A DNA stretch of 64,000 bases from the NCBI RefSeq assembly GCF_000204055.1, contig NW_006768795.1, forward strand, positions 921,211-985,210, in the 5' to 3' direction. The position numbers and the translations under genes are program-made. Below are positions 11,458 through 20,099 of this stretch, in pieces; position 1 is the first letter of the stretch, and each line of letters opens with the position of its first letter. The notes under the pieces were generated by a model. That model saw only the letters and a program-made list of their open reading frames with translations. It did no database searches and was not told the origin of the DNA. Source of the stretch: Melampsora larici-populina 98AG31. Lineage: Eukaryota; Basidiomycota; Pucciniomycetes; Pucciniales; Melampsoraceae.

Positions 11458-12349
11458 ATGTTGTTCAAACAAATGTTTGCCTTTGTGCTTGCAATGTTCT
11501 CGGGTAAGCCTATCTCTTAGAATCCAGTTCAAAGCCTACACGTTAAGTGGAGCGCTGATACATAATCTTTGAATATTTTTTTCAAGTGTTGCAGATTGAT
11601 CAAGGAGTCATAGCTGCCCCCTTGGAAGCCAGACAAGGGTGTGTCAAGTAAGTCTTTCCTTTGATGATTTTCGATCGCATCCTTCTCATCAACTGACATT
11701 GTCTTGATAGGTCTAGCTCAGTTGCGCGTAATTTGAAATCGATGTTGGAAGGTCCCACTATCCTTGCTCGAGACTCCTCTGTGAAGGTAAGCTTTTGATC
11801 CTGAATGATAGCTCCAATCTTTCTGACATGCTACCTGTCGATTTTTGTCACTTTCACCTATGATCTCTTTGTCTCCTGTTCAACTTTTTTCACAATCATC
11901 TTCAGACTCCAACTCCAAATGAGCCTAAACCTGTGAAACCAACCACTCCTAAGACTCCCAAGAAACCAACTACTCCTACGACTCCCGGGAAGCCAACCAC
12001 ACCTACCAAGCCCGCGAAGCCAACTACTCCTACGACTCCCGGGAAGCCAACCACACCTACCAAGCCCGAGAAGCCAACCACACCTACCAAGCCCGACAAG
12101 CCAACCACTCCTAAGACTCCGCAGAAGCCAACCACAGCTACCAAGCCTGAGAAGCCAACCACTCCCAAGACCCCGGCCTATCCTACCAAGCCAGAAAAGC
12201 CTGAGGAACCAACTAAACCTAAACCCGCCAAACCAACTACACCACGAACCCCGTTTTTGTTGGAAATCGGTGGCAAGGAGGTTAACAAGACTTGCCGCTG
12301 GGGCCCGGTTCAAAATGAGCGGAGCACCCAGCAGGGACCGGGTTCTTGA
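11458..12349 (+). CDS. Secreted Thr/Pro/Lys-repeat protein (four exons)
   Basis: Exons 11458-11503, 11587-11647, 11711-11786 and 11906-12349 have GT-AG borders and consistent phases, giving 208 residues. Residues 1-25 form a signal peptide (MLFKQMFAFVLAMFSVL core; likely cleavage at VIA-AP). A short segment with one Cys follows, then exon 4 encodes about 25 tandem repeats of the type TPTKPxKPTTP or TPGKP. The tail is Gly-containing and non-repetitive. Such Pro/Thr-rich, Lys-spaced repeats suit an extended, O-glycosylated cell-wall or extracellular protein; this function is inferred. There is no GPI signal at the C-terminus. Partial copies of exon 4 lie at 14389 and 29715. The Gly-rich minus-strand frame over the repeats is a shadow. 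Confidence 0.7.
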
Positions 12350-14140
12350 CGGGTAGGGTCTGATAAACCACATACCGCTGGTCAACCACTCTGTCAGCAG
12401 TTGGCCAGCGGCATTTAATTGACCAGCTGCAGACCCGCAAGTTTGTCCATGATGGTTGATGAGGCAGCGGTTAAAACTCTTATCCTCAACGGTTTTTTGA
12501 CCTTGATTCAATGAGTTGCAATAACCCCTTCAAGTGGTTGAGCAGACACAAACGTTGGGTCAAATATCCTTGTTTGTAAATTTTAAACCTCCAAATTTAA
12601 ATGACAAATTAGTACTCAAGGATTCTCTTATCATTTTGATTTGATATCAGGTGTTGTTCCTTCTGAACACTTCAACCTCAAATTCAATCACCAATTACCG
12701 ATTCATCTCAAATTCACTCAACTTTACTTCATCATCATCAACAGGTTTGGTCAGTCGTCTTCCCCCTCTTGAATATCTTACGCATCAATTACTACCACAT
12801 CTTGTCATCATCATCACATTCACGGGGTACACCTCAATCACATTTCTCTCTCATATCCAAATATCACCCTTTTGTCTGTTCTTGACACATTCTCATTGAT
12901 CCGCTTGGGGGGACGTCTCTGCGGGGTTAGGGTAGGGTCTTGACGCAGCTCAGCAACACTAGCAACACAAAAGAAAGAACTAACAACACAAGACACCAGC
13001 AATCACAATCATAACACTCAATTATAAACAATAACACCTCTTTAGATTTATCAACTTGCAATTCAATAACAAACACAAACACAGAGGTCTTTCTATAATT
13101 ATTACAGACACAATAGCTAACACATGAACACTCGTTTCTAACTCGATATCACAGACACTTGAATATATGATCACACACAGATACAGTTTTATCAGGTTAT
13201 TTACTATGTATGTGCTCTTTTTCTATCCTATTTGTGCTTCATTTCCTCAGCTAATAACTCTTTTCTATCTATCCTTCTCCTTGCTTCACGTGTAAGTTCA
13301 TCCTTGTATCAATTCTAATCACCCCCACTTCTAGCCTACTCAACTGAATCTCAATTTTCTTCTTCATCTTATAGTACAAATTCCGATCTCTAGCTTTAAT
13401 TTGACATGCGACTACAATTCCTTATAGGTTTGAACCCCAACCAAGTCAACCTATCCACCATACAACTTTTGATTTCACTATCTTTTGGTCCCACACTTAT
13501 CTGATCTGCTTTTCGCTTTCGAGTATCGTTAGCTTAACTTCAACTGTAAGTTTCTATCTCATTTTGTCTTCCTTTCTTGTATCTCTTCTTCACTAACTGT
13601 ATCTTACTTTTTATTTCAACTTTTCTTCGATTATTTAGCTTCCTTTTGCAATCTTGCCTTCCAAATCGATTCGCTACCACTACGCATGATCTCAGCACTG
13701 TTGACCGATCTTGATCCAATCGGTTTCTTGGTTCAAGCTTAGTTTTTTTCTTATACCAAACCATGATACGCTTGATCAATCTAGTTTCTCATGAGTCTGT
13801 TTCCCTACTATATCAACTTTTATTTGATTAGGCTTCTTGTACGATTTGTATGTTTGGCTATGATAAAAGATTTTATGTGTTTATTTGTCTGTATTCAGAG
13901 TTGTTAATGATGATGAAGCTCAAGTTCTCAATTTAAATGTGGATGATAATGAAATTTTAAGTCTTCAATTTAAATAAAGCCTTGAGCCAGACCTTGGAAA
14001 TGCCTTTCTGCAAGTCGCTGCTGACCAACAGTGAGGAGAGCAGGACGTGTATAAAATGTACAGGTTGAGAGGGATTCTGATCAGCACACCCGTTTTCAGA
14101 CCATCATTAAATATGCTCACGAAAAAGGGTGCAAAAATAC
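12350..14140. other. Intergenic, no supported gene
   Basis: At 12380-12416 an imperfect hairpin (CCGCTGGTCAAC / GTTGGCCAGCGG) lies just after the secreted-protein gene. The rest is CA- and TC-rich low-complexity DNA with a short GGGG-rich patch near 12905-12940. No ORF is convincing. Confidence 0.4.
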
Positions 14141-14148
14141 TGGTTTTC

Positions 14149-14214
14149 AAACCGGTATCAAAAATACTCAAGAAAATGTGTTGTTAAAAACTTGGTTTCC
14201 AAACCGGTATCAAA
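14149..14214 (+). repeat. Short direct repeats of AAACCGGTATCAAAA
   Basis: AAACCGGTATCAAAA occurs at 14149-14163 and again at 14200-14214, with degenerate versions (AACGGTTTGAGAAAA, AACTGGTTACAAAAA) before 14265. These lie just upstream of the exon-4-like fragment and may be the edge of the same repeat unit. Confidence 0.4.
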
Positions 14215-14388
14215 ATAACGGTTTGAGAAAATAAGGGTCTGCAAACTGGTTACAAAAAAACCGATTTAAACCGCGCGGTCTAAGCTCGTTGTGTGAACGT
14301 TACCTCTCAGCAAAGAAAACCGGGAGAACAACCGGGACCAAACCCCGGTGGGAAAACCGTATTGGGGGGTTCGTGGTGTACCCCTGAG

Positions 14389-14565
14389 ACTCCAACCAAG
14401 CCGACCACACCTAAGAGTCCAACTGAACCTACCAAACCTAAACCCGCCAAACCAACTACCCCTGAGACTCCAACCAAACCTACAACTGATGTACCCAAGT
14501 ACCCTACCCCTCCTACACCACGAACCCTGTTTTCGTTGGAAAACCGGTGTCCGGGGGTTTTGTAG
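14389..14565 (+). pseudogene. Copy of exon 4 of the secreted Thr/Pro/Lys-repeat protein
   Basis: The segment begins at AG/ACTCCAAC, the same junction at which exon 4 of the 11458 gene starts. It encodes 58 residues in the same style: TPTKPTTPKSPTEP, TKPKPAKPTTP and a Tyr/Pro tail. The frame ends at TAG 14563-14565. No signal-peptide exon precedes it; instead GC-rich repeat DNA does. It lies between 14-bp perfect inverted repeats, GGGTTCGTGGTGTA (14367-14380) and TACACCACGAACCC (14514-14527). The latter sequence also occurs at 12238-12251, inside exon 4 of the intact gene. It is probably a non-functional captured or duplicated fragment. Confidence 0.55.
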
Positions 14566-14623
14566 ATTACCCGCTAACAACCCGGTGAATCCTTGTCGGG
14601 TTCTCGGGCTTTGATCCGGGTTC

Positions 14624-14698
14624 CGCGCGGTGAACTTGAATACAGTTGTTCAACCACTAGCCAAGTAGTTGAACAACTGTATCCAAGTTCACCGCGCG
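14624..14698. repeat. 31-bp inverted repeat (hairpin)
   Basis: Arms 14624-14654 and 14668-14698 are complementary over 31 bp with a single mismatch, separated by 13 nt. The arms begin and end in CGCGCGGTGAAC / GTTCACCGCGCG. It lies about 60 bp beyond the exon-4 fragment. It could be the terminus of a fold-back element or a stalled inverted duplication. Confidence 0.8.
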
Positions 14699-15120
14699 CA
14701 AGACCGTGGTCACCGTCAACCAGTGTGCCTACGAGTTATAGATTCCCGCTGGGAAACCTCGGCTTCAACGGTTGTATGATCGTTAATGATGTTTTACCCT
14801 TCCAATGAAGGAAGATGTTTCATTGAAACATCGAAATTCCCTTCAAACAAGGAAGGCAAAATCTCATCGTTATACTTTTGCTTTGATCAAAGTAAAAGTT
14901 ATCATCAATCAACGTGAAGGTTTATATTTTTATTCCAACATTGTTCCACTTTCCCTTGGATCAAAGGACAAATTGTCACATTGGTGTGCTTTCTTTGAAT
15001 CAAAATCAAACAATCCCACTCGATGGAATCAACAAATGGCCTTGACAAATGTGACTAATATTTGACTATCTTGATATCACTGACAAGATGACTAACACGG
15101 TGATAATTAAGGTTTTGTTG
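14699..15120. other. No supported gene; upstream of the Tnp2-like gene
   Basis: Open frames here look random. The region should contain the promoter and perhaps a first exon of the Tnp2-like gene, whose true start could not be fixed. Confidence 0.3.
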
Positions 15121-15932
15121 AGACTATTGATGGCACAACCTCATCGTTTACTTGTCTGGCTTGTCCCTTGAGCCGACCAATGACATTGAATGCGATAACA
15201 AAACACAGGAGATCTGCTAATCATAAGAAGAATCATAAGATATGGTTTGCAAAACAACAAGAATCCGCCACAAGAGTCGAATCACCAAACGACAACCATG
15301 CAATGGATGTCGAACCTGACCCTGAAATTCAGGATGAGCAGATTCCAGCGTACATTCCTAATTTTGTTGATGCGGAACCAGATCAGCAATACTTAGAAGA
15401 TCGACAAAAAAGGTTGTTAGACTCATGGACTAAGGATTTGTCAGGTCTTTTTCGATCTCCAGCATCAAGCGTCAGCAACACCACCAATAATTCAATCAAT
15501 GAGGCTGCAAATTCAAGTCATACACAACATTCCGATTCTGGAAAGGAAGAATCAGTAGGCTCAGACGAACAAAATCTCCATGACGACGTCATGGATAAAG
15601 AGGATTCGGAATGGGCTCCTTTCTCAAATCTTGAGGCACGTCTGATCCGCAAAGCAGCGAATTATCTTTCTTCTGCTGACTGAGATTGTTGACTTCTTCA
15701 GCAAATGGTTGGGTCGTGTATTCTTGGTTCAACAAGGACTACAAGGTCTGTATTGGATTACGAGCGATTGCGCTGCTTCATTGGCCTACTTGGAGCGAAA
15801 ATCCCGGCGTATAAGACAGTTCAATCCCTTCGCCGACGCCTTAAGAAACAGTTTGATTTCAAAGTTTGTGAAAACCTGAGCCCGCTGGAAAACCGATGCT
15901 TTGGATTGACAGTAAAGGCGACTTTGAGACAG

Positions 15933-15996
15933 GCAAGAATCAATCATATCTTATCCGAATAAGCAGGTTAATGATATTCACAAAATCATTTCGTAG
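15933..15996 (+). other. GC-AG intron in the Tnp2-like gene
   Basis: The donor reads CAG/GCAAGA and the acceptor TTTCGTAG/GAACTT, 64 nt apart. Splicing gives a continuous reading frame, while reading through meets a TAA. GC donors are a known minor intron class; alternatively this is a mutated GT donor in a decaying gene. Confidence 0.55.
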
Positions 15997-16420
15997 GAAC
16001 TTGCAAATCCGTATGTCATGGATTTCCTCGAGTTCATACCTGAGCTGCCAGATGCGACTTCAAAGGTCCATCGCCTCTCCCAGTCAAAGAAGTGGCGCGA
16101 GGAGCTTGATGAAGATGTTAGAGTTCAGATGGTTAAAGAAGGAAATACTCATTTTTACTTGTATGAACTGGTTCAACTGCAATCTAAAAAGATTGTCATT
16201 CCTTTCTACTTTTATAAATCTGGTGACGAAGTTCTGGCAAAGTGTGTATTTGCAGTCCAAAAGTTTGTAAAGGAAGGTACAGCTTCAAAAATTAGAACCG
16301 AATTCAAACCTGTCTCTACATTCGATTCACCTTCATTTTTGACGATTAACGTCAAGACTTTCTGGAGGAACTTCGACCAAATTGAATTACCTGATGGTCA
16401 ATTGATGAAAAGCTACTGTA

Positions 16421-16425
16421 GCAAA
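16421..16425 (+). repeat. Copia target-site duplication GCAAA, left
   Basis: GCAAA immediately precedes the left LTR and is repeated at 22883-22887 right after the right LTR. The site lies within the reading frame of the Tnp2-like gene (TGT AGC AAA). Confidence 0.95.
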
Positions 16426-17288
16426 TGAAAAGCGACAAATCTCCTTTGTCGAGATACCTGAATTCCCGTGACAGTTTCTAGAAGTGAGTCTCAATCACTT
16501 CTCGTCACAATACCTGAAACACTAACCTGAATTCCCGTGACAGTTTCTAGAAGTGAGTCTCAATCACTTCTCGTCACAATACCTGAAACACTAACCTATA
16601 AGGTTTGTTCAGGTCACAATATAAAATAAGGAAAAGGGTCGACGCGATGAGTTCAGTAAGATTCTTTTCCTTTCCGTAAGAAGACGGATCAATTTCACCT
16701 GAATTCCCGTGACAGTTTCTAGAAGTGAGTCTCAATCACTTCTCGTCACAATACCTGAAACACTAACCTATATAGAACAAAAGATAGAAATAGACAAGTA
16801 CAAAAAGGACACTACTTGTTAGATGAAGAGAATAGAAAGAATAGACCAGTTGACTATGTATCTGACCTATAAGGTTTGTTCAGGTCACAATATAAAATAA
16901 GGAAAAGGGTCGACGCGATGAGTTCAGTAAGATCTAGCGTCGACAATGATTCAGATGAAAAAGAAAAAGATAACATCACAGTATGATAATTAGTAACAGT
17001 CATATTGAAGATCAAACTAATGGAGAGTAGAGACTATTGATGATAATGTAGTGAAGGGGTTGAACTTACTCTTTTCCTTTCCGTAAGAAGACGGATAAAG
17101 GAAAAGAGTATTAGCGCGAAAAGGGGGAGGCGCAATTTAAATAGGGATCATTTAAGTTTGAGTCTGACATCTTAAGTTTGAATAAAACTACTGTATTTTA
17201 GTATGTAAAGTGATTTGATACTTAGAGTCTTATTCACCTTTCACCACGGCTGAAACCTAGGTACGAGAGACTGAGGTGTCTCTCAACA
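16426..17288 (-). repeat. Copia 3' LTR
   Basis: 863 bp, starting TG and ending CA in plus-strand orientation. It contains three 69-bp units starting CCTGAATTCCCGTGAC (16457, 16526, 16698), each able to form a hairpin (AGAAGTGA / TCACTTCT), two copies of a block starting CCTATAAGGTTTG (16595, 16867), and two copies of CTTTTCCTTTCCGTAAGAAG. Confidence 0.95.
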
Positions 17289-20099
17289 CACCCCCTGTTT
17301 CAGCTGTCCGTGTATGACTTCTAAACCAATTTGATGACGCAATTCCTTGAATGGTCCGGGGTGAAGTGGTTTTGTTAATGTATCAGCAAACATGTTCTTT
17401 GTACTAATATGCCTAAGCTTGATTAAATTCTTCTCCACTTGTTCTCTTATCCAATGGTACTGCACTTCTATGTGCTTTGTTCTTGCGTGAAAAATAGCTT
17501 TCTTGGTCAAGGATACTGCACCTGTACTATCGCTGCATAGAACCGTGGCTTCAGATTGAGGTAGTGAGATGTTTGACAATAATCCTCTAAGCCATACTAC
17601 TTCTTGACCAGCCTCTGTTGTAGCTTTGTATTCGGCCTCGGTTGATGATAGAGAAACGGTGGGCTGTAAACGACTTTTCCAACTTACAGCAGCTCCGTTA
17701 AGTTTGAATAGATAACCGGTAGTTGATCGTCGTGTGTTCGGATCACCAGCCCAATCTGAATCAGTGTGGCATTCAGGATAGCACCAGCTCTGATTCCCTT
17801 CGATAACATTGTCTTGAGGTGAATAATGTAGTCCTAAGCATTGAGTACCTTTCAAATATCGAAGTACGTGTAATCCCATCTGCCAGGCTATAGTTGAAGG
17901 TCGTGAAAGATGTTGAGACAGAGCACCTACTGCATAAGCAATATCCGGCCTTGTACCCTGAGCAATGTACATTAGGCTACCCACCAAGCTGTTATACGGA
18001 AGGTTAGATTGTTTGAATTCGATAACGTCAGAGTCGGTGGCTTTCATGATCTTTGTGCCGCCTGGAAAAGGAGTCGAAGCTGGTTTGCTATCTTCAGCAT
18101 GAAATCTTTCCAGTACCGTCTGGATGAAAGCTGATTGACTTAAAGCATAACCCCCATTGTCTGTGGAGTAGATCTCAATACCAACAACGCAATGTGCCGG
18201 ACCCAAGTCCTCCATCTTCCACTTCATCTTCAGCAGGGATTTGATTTCATCTATTTTATCTCCGGTGATTGCCATATCATCGACGTGGAGGTAGAGTAAA
18301 GTTTCCAAACCTTCTTCATCTTTACCATACCAAAGACAAGCATCATGGGGGTTTTGAATTAGACCAATACTTAATAATTTATCTTTAACTTCGTCACTCC
18401 AGCATCTAGCGGACTGCTTGAGGCCATACAACGCTTTCTTCAGTCTAGCTACCTTCCCGTTTGCTCGCTCAGAGTCGTATCCTTCAGGTAACTCCAGATA
18501 AATTTCCTCCTTGAGATCACTATTGAGAAATGCGGCTATAGCATCCATTTGCTCAATAGACCAATTCTTAGCTGCTGCAACTGCTACAAGGATACGAAAT
18601 GAAGCTAGACGGCCAGTGGGTGCGAAAGTCTCATTGAAATCTATGCCTTCCGTTTGAGTATAACCTTTTGCTACATATCTTGCCTTATGTTTAGATATTG
18701 TACCATCGGGATGAACTTTATATTTGAAATGCCAACGCCCACCTACTACAGGTGCATTCTTTGGTCGGTCCACAATTTCCCACACTCCCATGTTCATAAT
18801 GTTCTGCATCTCCTTGTCACACGCAGCTTTCCATTTGTCAGCATCGGGCATCTTCATAGCCATTTTATAACTCTTTGGTTCAGCCCTAGCCTTCATAGCT
18901 TCTCGACACATGTACACTTTTGATAAGTGAGAGGATTGTGAGATTTTTGGTACAAAACTTCTCATAGGTGGAGCTTCAGCCCAGTCTGATTCTCCTGGAG
19001 CGTAACGCTGGACAGGACGACGATCGCGAGTTGATCGTCTAGGCTCATCTTGCACGGATGGTTGAATAGTTGTTGTCTGGTCTTTAGTATTAGAGATTGG
19101 ATCTTCTTCAACGGGAGGTTCATCCTCATGATTAATCGGAGGGGTTTCTAAGATAGTCTTAGGAGTGAGACTCTCCATCAACATATCATCTTCGTCATCC
19201 GTTAAATCAGGACGAGTCATAGTGTTCTCGTTTGGTTCATTTTCTGGCTCGTTCCTTTCTGTGGGTTCAAGCGGCAGATCTTCGATAAACAACCAATCAG
19301 GGTTGTCTTCGGCATCCTTAAGAAAAGGGAAAACAAGGGGTTGAAAAGTCACGTCGTGACTGGTATGGATTTGATTTGATTCTTGGTCCAAGATAATGAA
19401 ATTGTGATTATCCTCCGCCACTCCAATCAGGATACCTGGACGAGAGACAGCCTCAAACTTTCCTCCTCGAATTTCTTTTCGAATGTGGCGGTAAGCAAGG
19501 CACCCGAAAGGAAGAAAGCGTTTCAAACTTGGTTGTCTTCCTTTCCAGAGGGCGTAGGGAGTAGTTTTAAGATTCAGTGAAGTTGTGATAGTTCGATTCT
19601 GTAACATGACAGAATATGAGACCGCGTGATACCAGTATTTAATTGGTATGCATGACTGTATCATCATGCAACGAGCTTTTGTGTTGATTGTTCTATTTGA
19701 ACGCTCAGCCACGCCGTTCTCTTCCGGAGTGTGAGGAGACGTAACACGAGTGATGATACCCAAGTCTTCCAGGTATGGAGTAAGGAGCCCGTTGATGAAC
19801 TCGCCTCCTCCATCAAATGAGAACATCTTAAGTTTCTCACCCGTCTGTCTCTCGGCAAAACTGATGTATCGTTTGAAGACTTCAAAGACGGTCTCGGCAC
19901 TTTTGTCTGGTAGGCCAAAAGAGACTCGGTAACTACTATAATCGTCTGTGAACAATATATAGTATTCCTCTTGGTTGACAGAAGAAGTTCTAATTATTCC
20001 ACTCAAATCCACGTGCACATTTTCTAGGAATTTGATAGCTCTAGGCCTAGTGGATGAAAATGGTAGGCGATGATTTTTAAGGACATACTGGACATCTTG
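17283..20099 (-). CDS. Copia integrase, reverse transcriptase and RNase H
   Basis: The frame is open from about 20099. Its first 20 or so residues complete the integrase zinc-binding region (LKNHRLPF follows CPVC in the other frame). The integrase core shows VHVDLSG, SFDGGGEF and PEENGVAERSNR, giving the D, D and E. RT shows KARYVAKGYTQTEGIDF, the catalytic YLHVDDMAI and the Copia signature YGLKQSARCW. RNase H shows HTDSDWAGD, SLSSTEAEYKA and KHIEVQYHWIR. The frame runs without stops into the 3' LTR edge at 17283. All catalytic residues are present, so the only visible defect of the element is the frameshift near 20080. Confidence 0.93.
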   Translation of the reverse strand, partial: QDVQYVLKNHRLPFSSTRPRAIKFLENVHVDLSGIIRTSSVNQEEYYILFTDDYSSYRVSFGLPDKSAETVFEVFKRYISFAERQTGEKLKMFSFDGGGEFINGLLTPYLEDLGIITRVTSPHTPEENGVAERSNRTINTKARCMMIQSCIPIKYWYHAVSYSVMLQNRTITTSLNLKTTPYALWKGRQPSLKRFLPFGCLAYRHIRKEIRGGKFEAVSRPGILIGVAEDNHNFIILDQESNQIHTSHDVTFQPLVFPFLKDAEDNPDWLFIEDLPLEPTERNEPENEPNENTMTRPDLTDDEDDMLMESLTPKTILETPPINHEDEPPVEEDPISNTKDQTTTIQPSVQDEPRRSTRDRRPVQRYAPGESDWAEAPPMRSFVPKISQSSHLSKVYMCREAMKARAEPKSYKMAMKMPDADKWKAACDKEMQNIMNMGVWEIVDRPKNAPVVGGRWHFKYKVHPDGTISKHKARYVAKGYTQTEGIDFNETFAPTGRLASFRILVAVAAAKNWSIEQMDAIAAFLNSDLKEEIYLELPEGYDSERANGKVARLKKALYGLKQSARCWSDEVKDKLLSIGLIQNPHDACLWYGKDEEGLETLLYLHVDDMAITGDKIDEIKSLLKMKWKMEDLGPAHCVVGIEIYSTDNGGYALSQSAFIQTVLERFHAEDSKPASTPFPGGTKIMKATDSDVIEFKQSNLPYNSLVGSLMYIAQGTRPDIAYAVGALSQHLSRPSTIAWQMGLHVLRYLKGTQCLGLHYSPQDNVIEGNQSWCYPECHTDSDWAGDPNTRRSTTGYLFKLNGAAVSWKSRLQPTVSLSSTEAEYKATTEAGQEVVWLRGLLSNISLPQSEATVLCSDSTGAVSLTKKAIFHARTKHIEVQYHWIREQVEKNLIKLRHISTKNMFADTLTKPLHPGPFKELRHQIGLEVIHGQLKQGVC

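Larger units (their letters stand above)
15124..16425 (+). pseudogene. 5' part of a Tnp2-like (CACTA-type) transposase gene, cut by a Copia insertion
   Basis: The segment starts with a CxxC zinc-finger-like motif (FTCLACPLSR, with His further on in KHRRSANHK). An acidic, Asp/Glu-rich linker follows, then after a non-matching stretch with stops (15681-15700), LRCFIGLLGAKIPAYKTVQ and LANPYVMDFLEFIPELPD, and HFYLYELVQLQSKKIVIPF up to the insertion point at 16425. This order is known to me from the rust Tnp2-like family (DDE transposase of CACTA/EnSpm type); the family link is from memory of conserved blocks. A GC-AG intron (15933-15996) joins LRQ to ELANPY. The gene resumes at 22888. The stop at 15681-15683 may be a real lesion or a missed intron. 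Confidence 0.6.

Noticed and set aside
11902..12168. Gly/Val-rich minus-strand repeat protein over the Thr/Pro repeats
   Set aside because: It is the complement of the TPTKP repeats. The plus strand has a signal peptide and consistent splicing, the minus strand does not.
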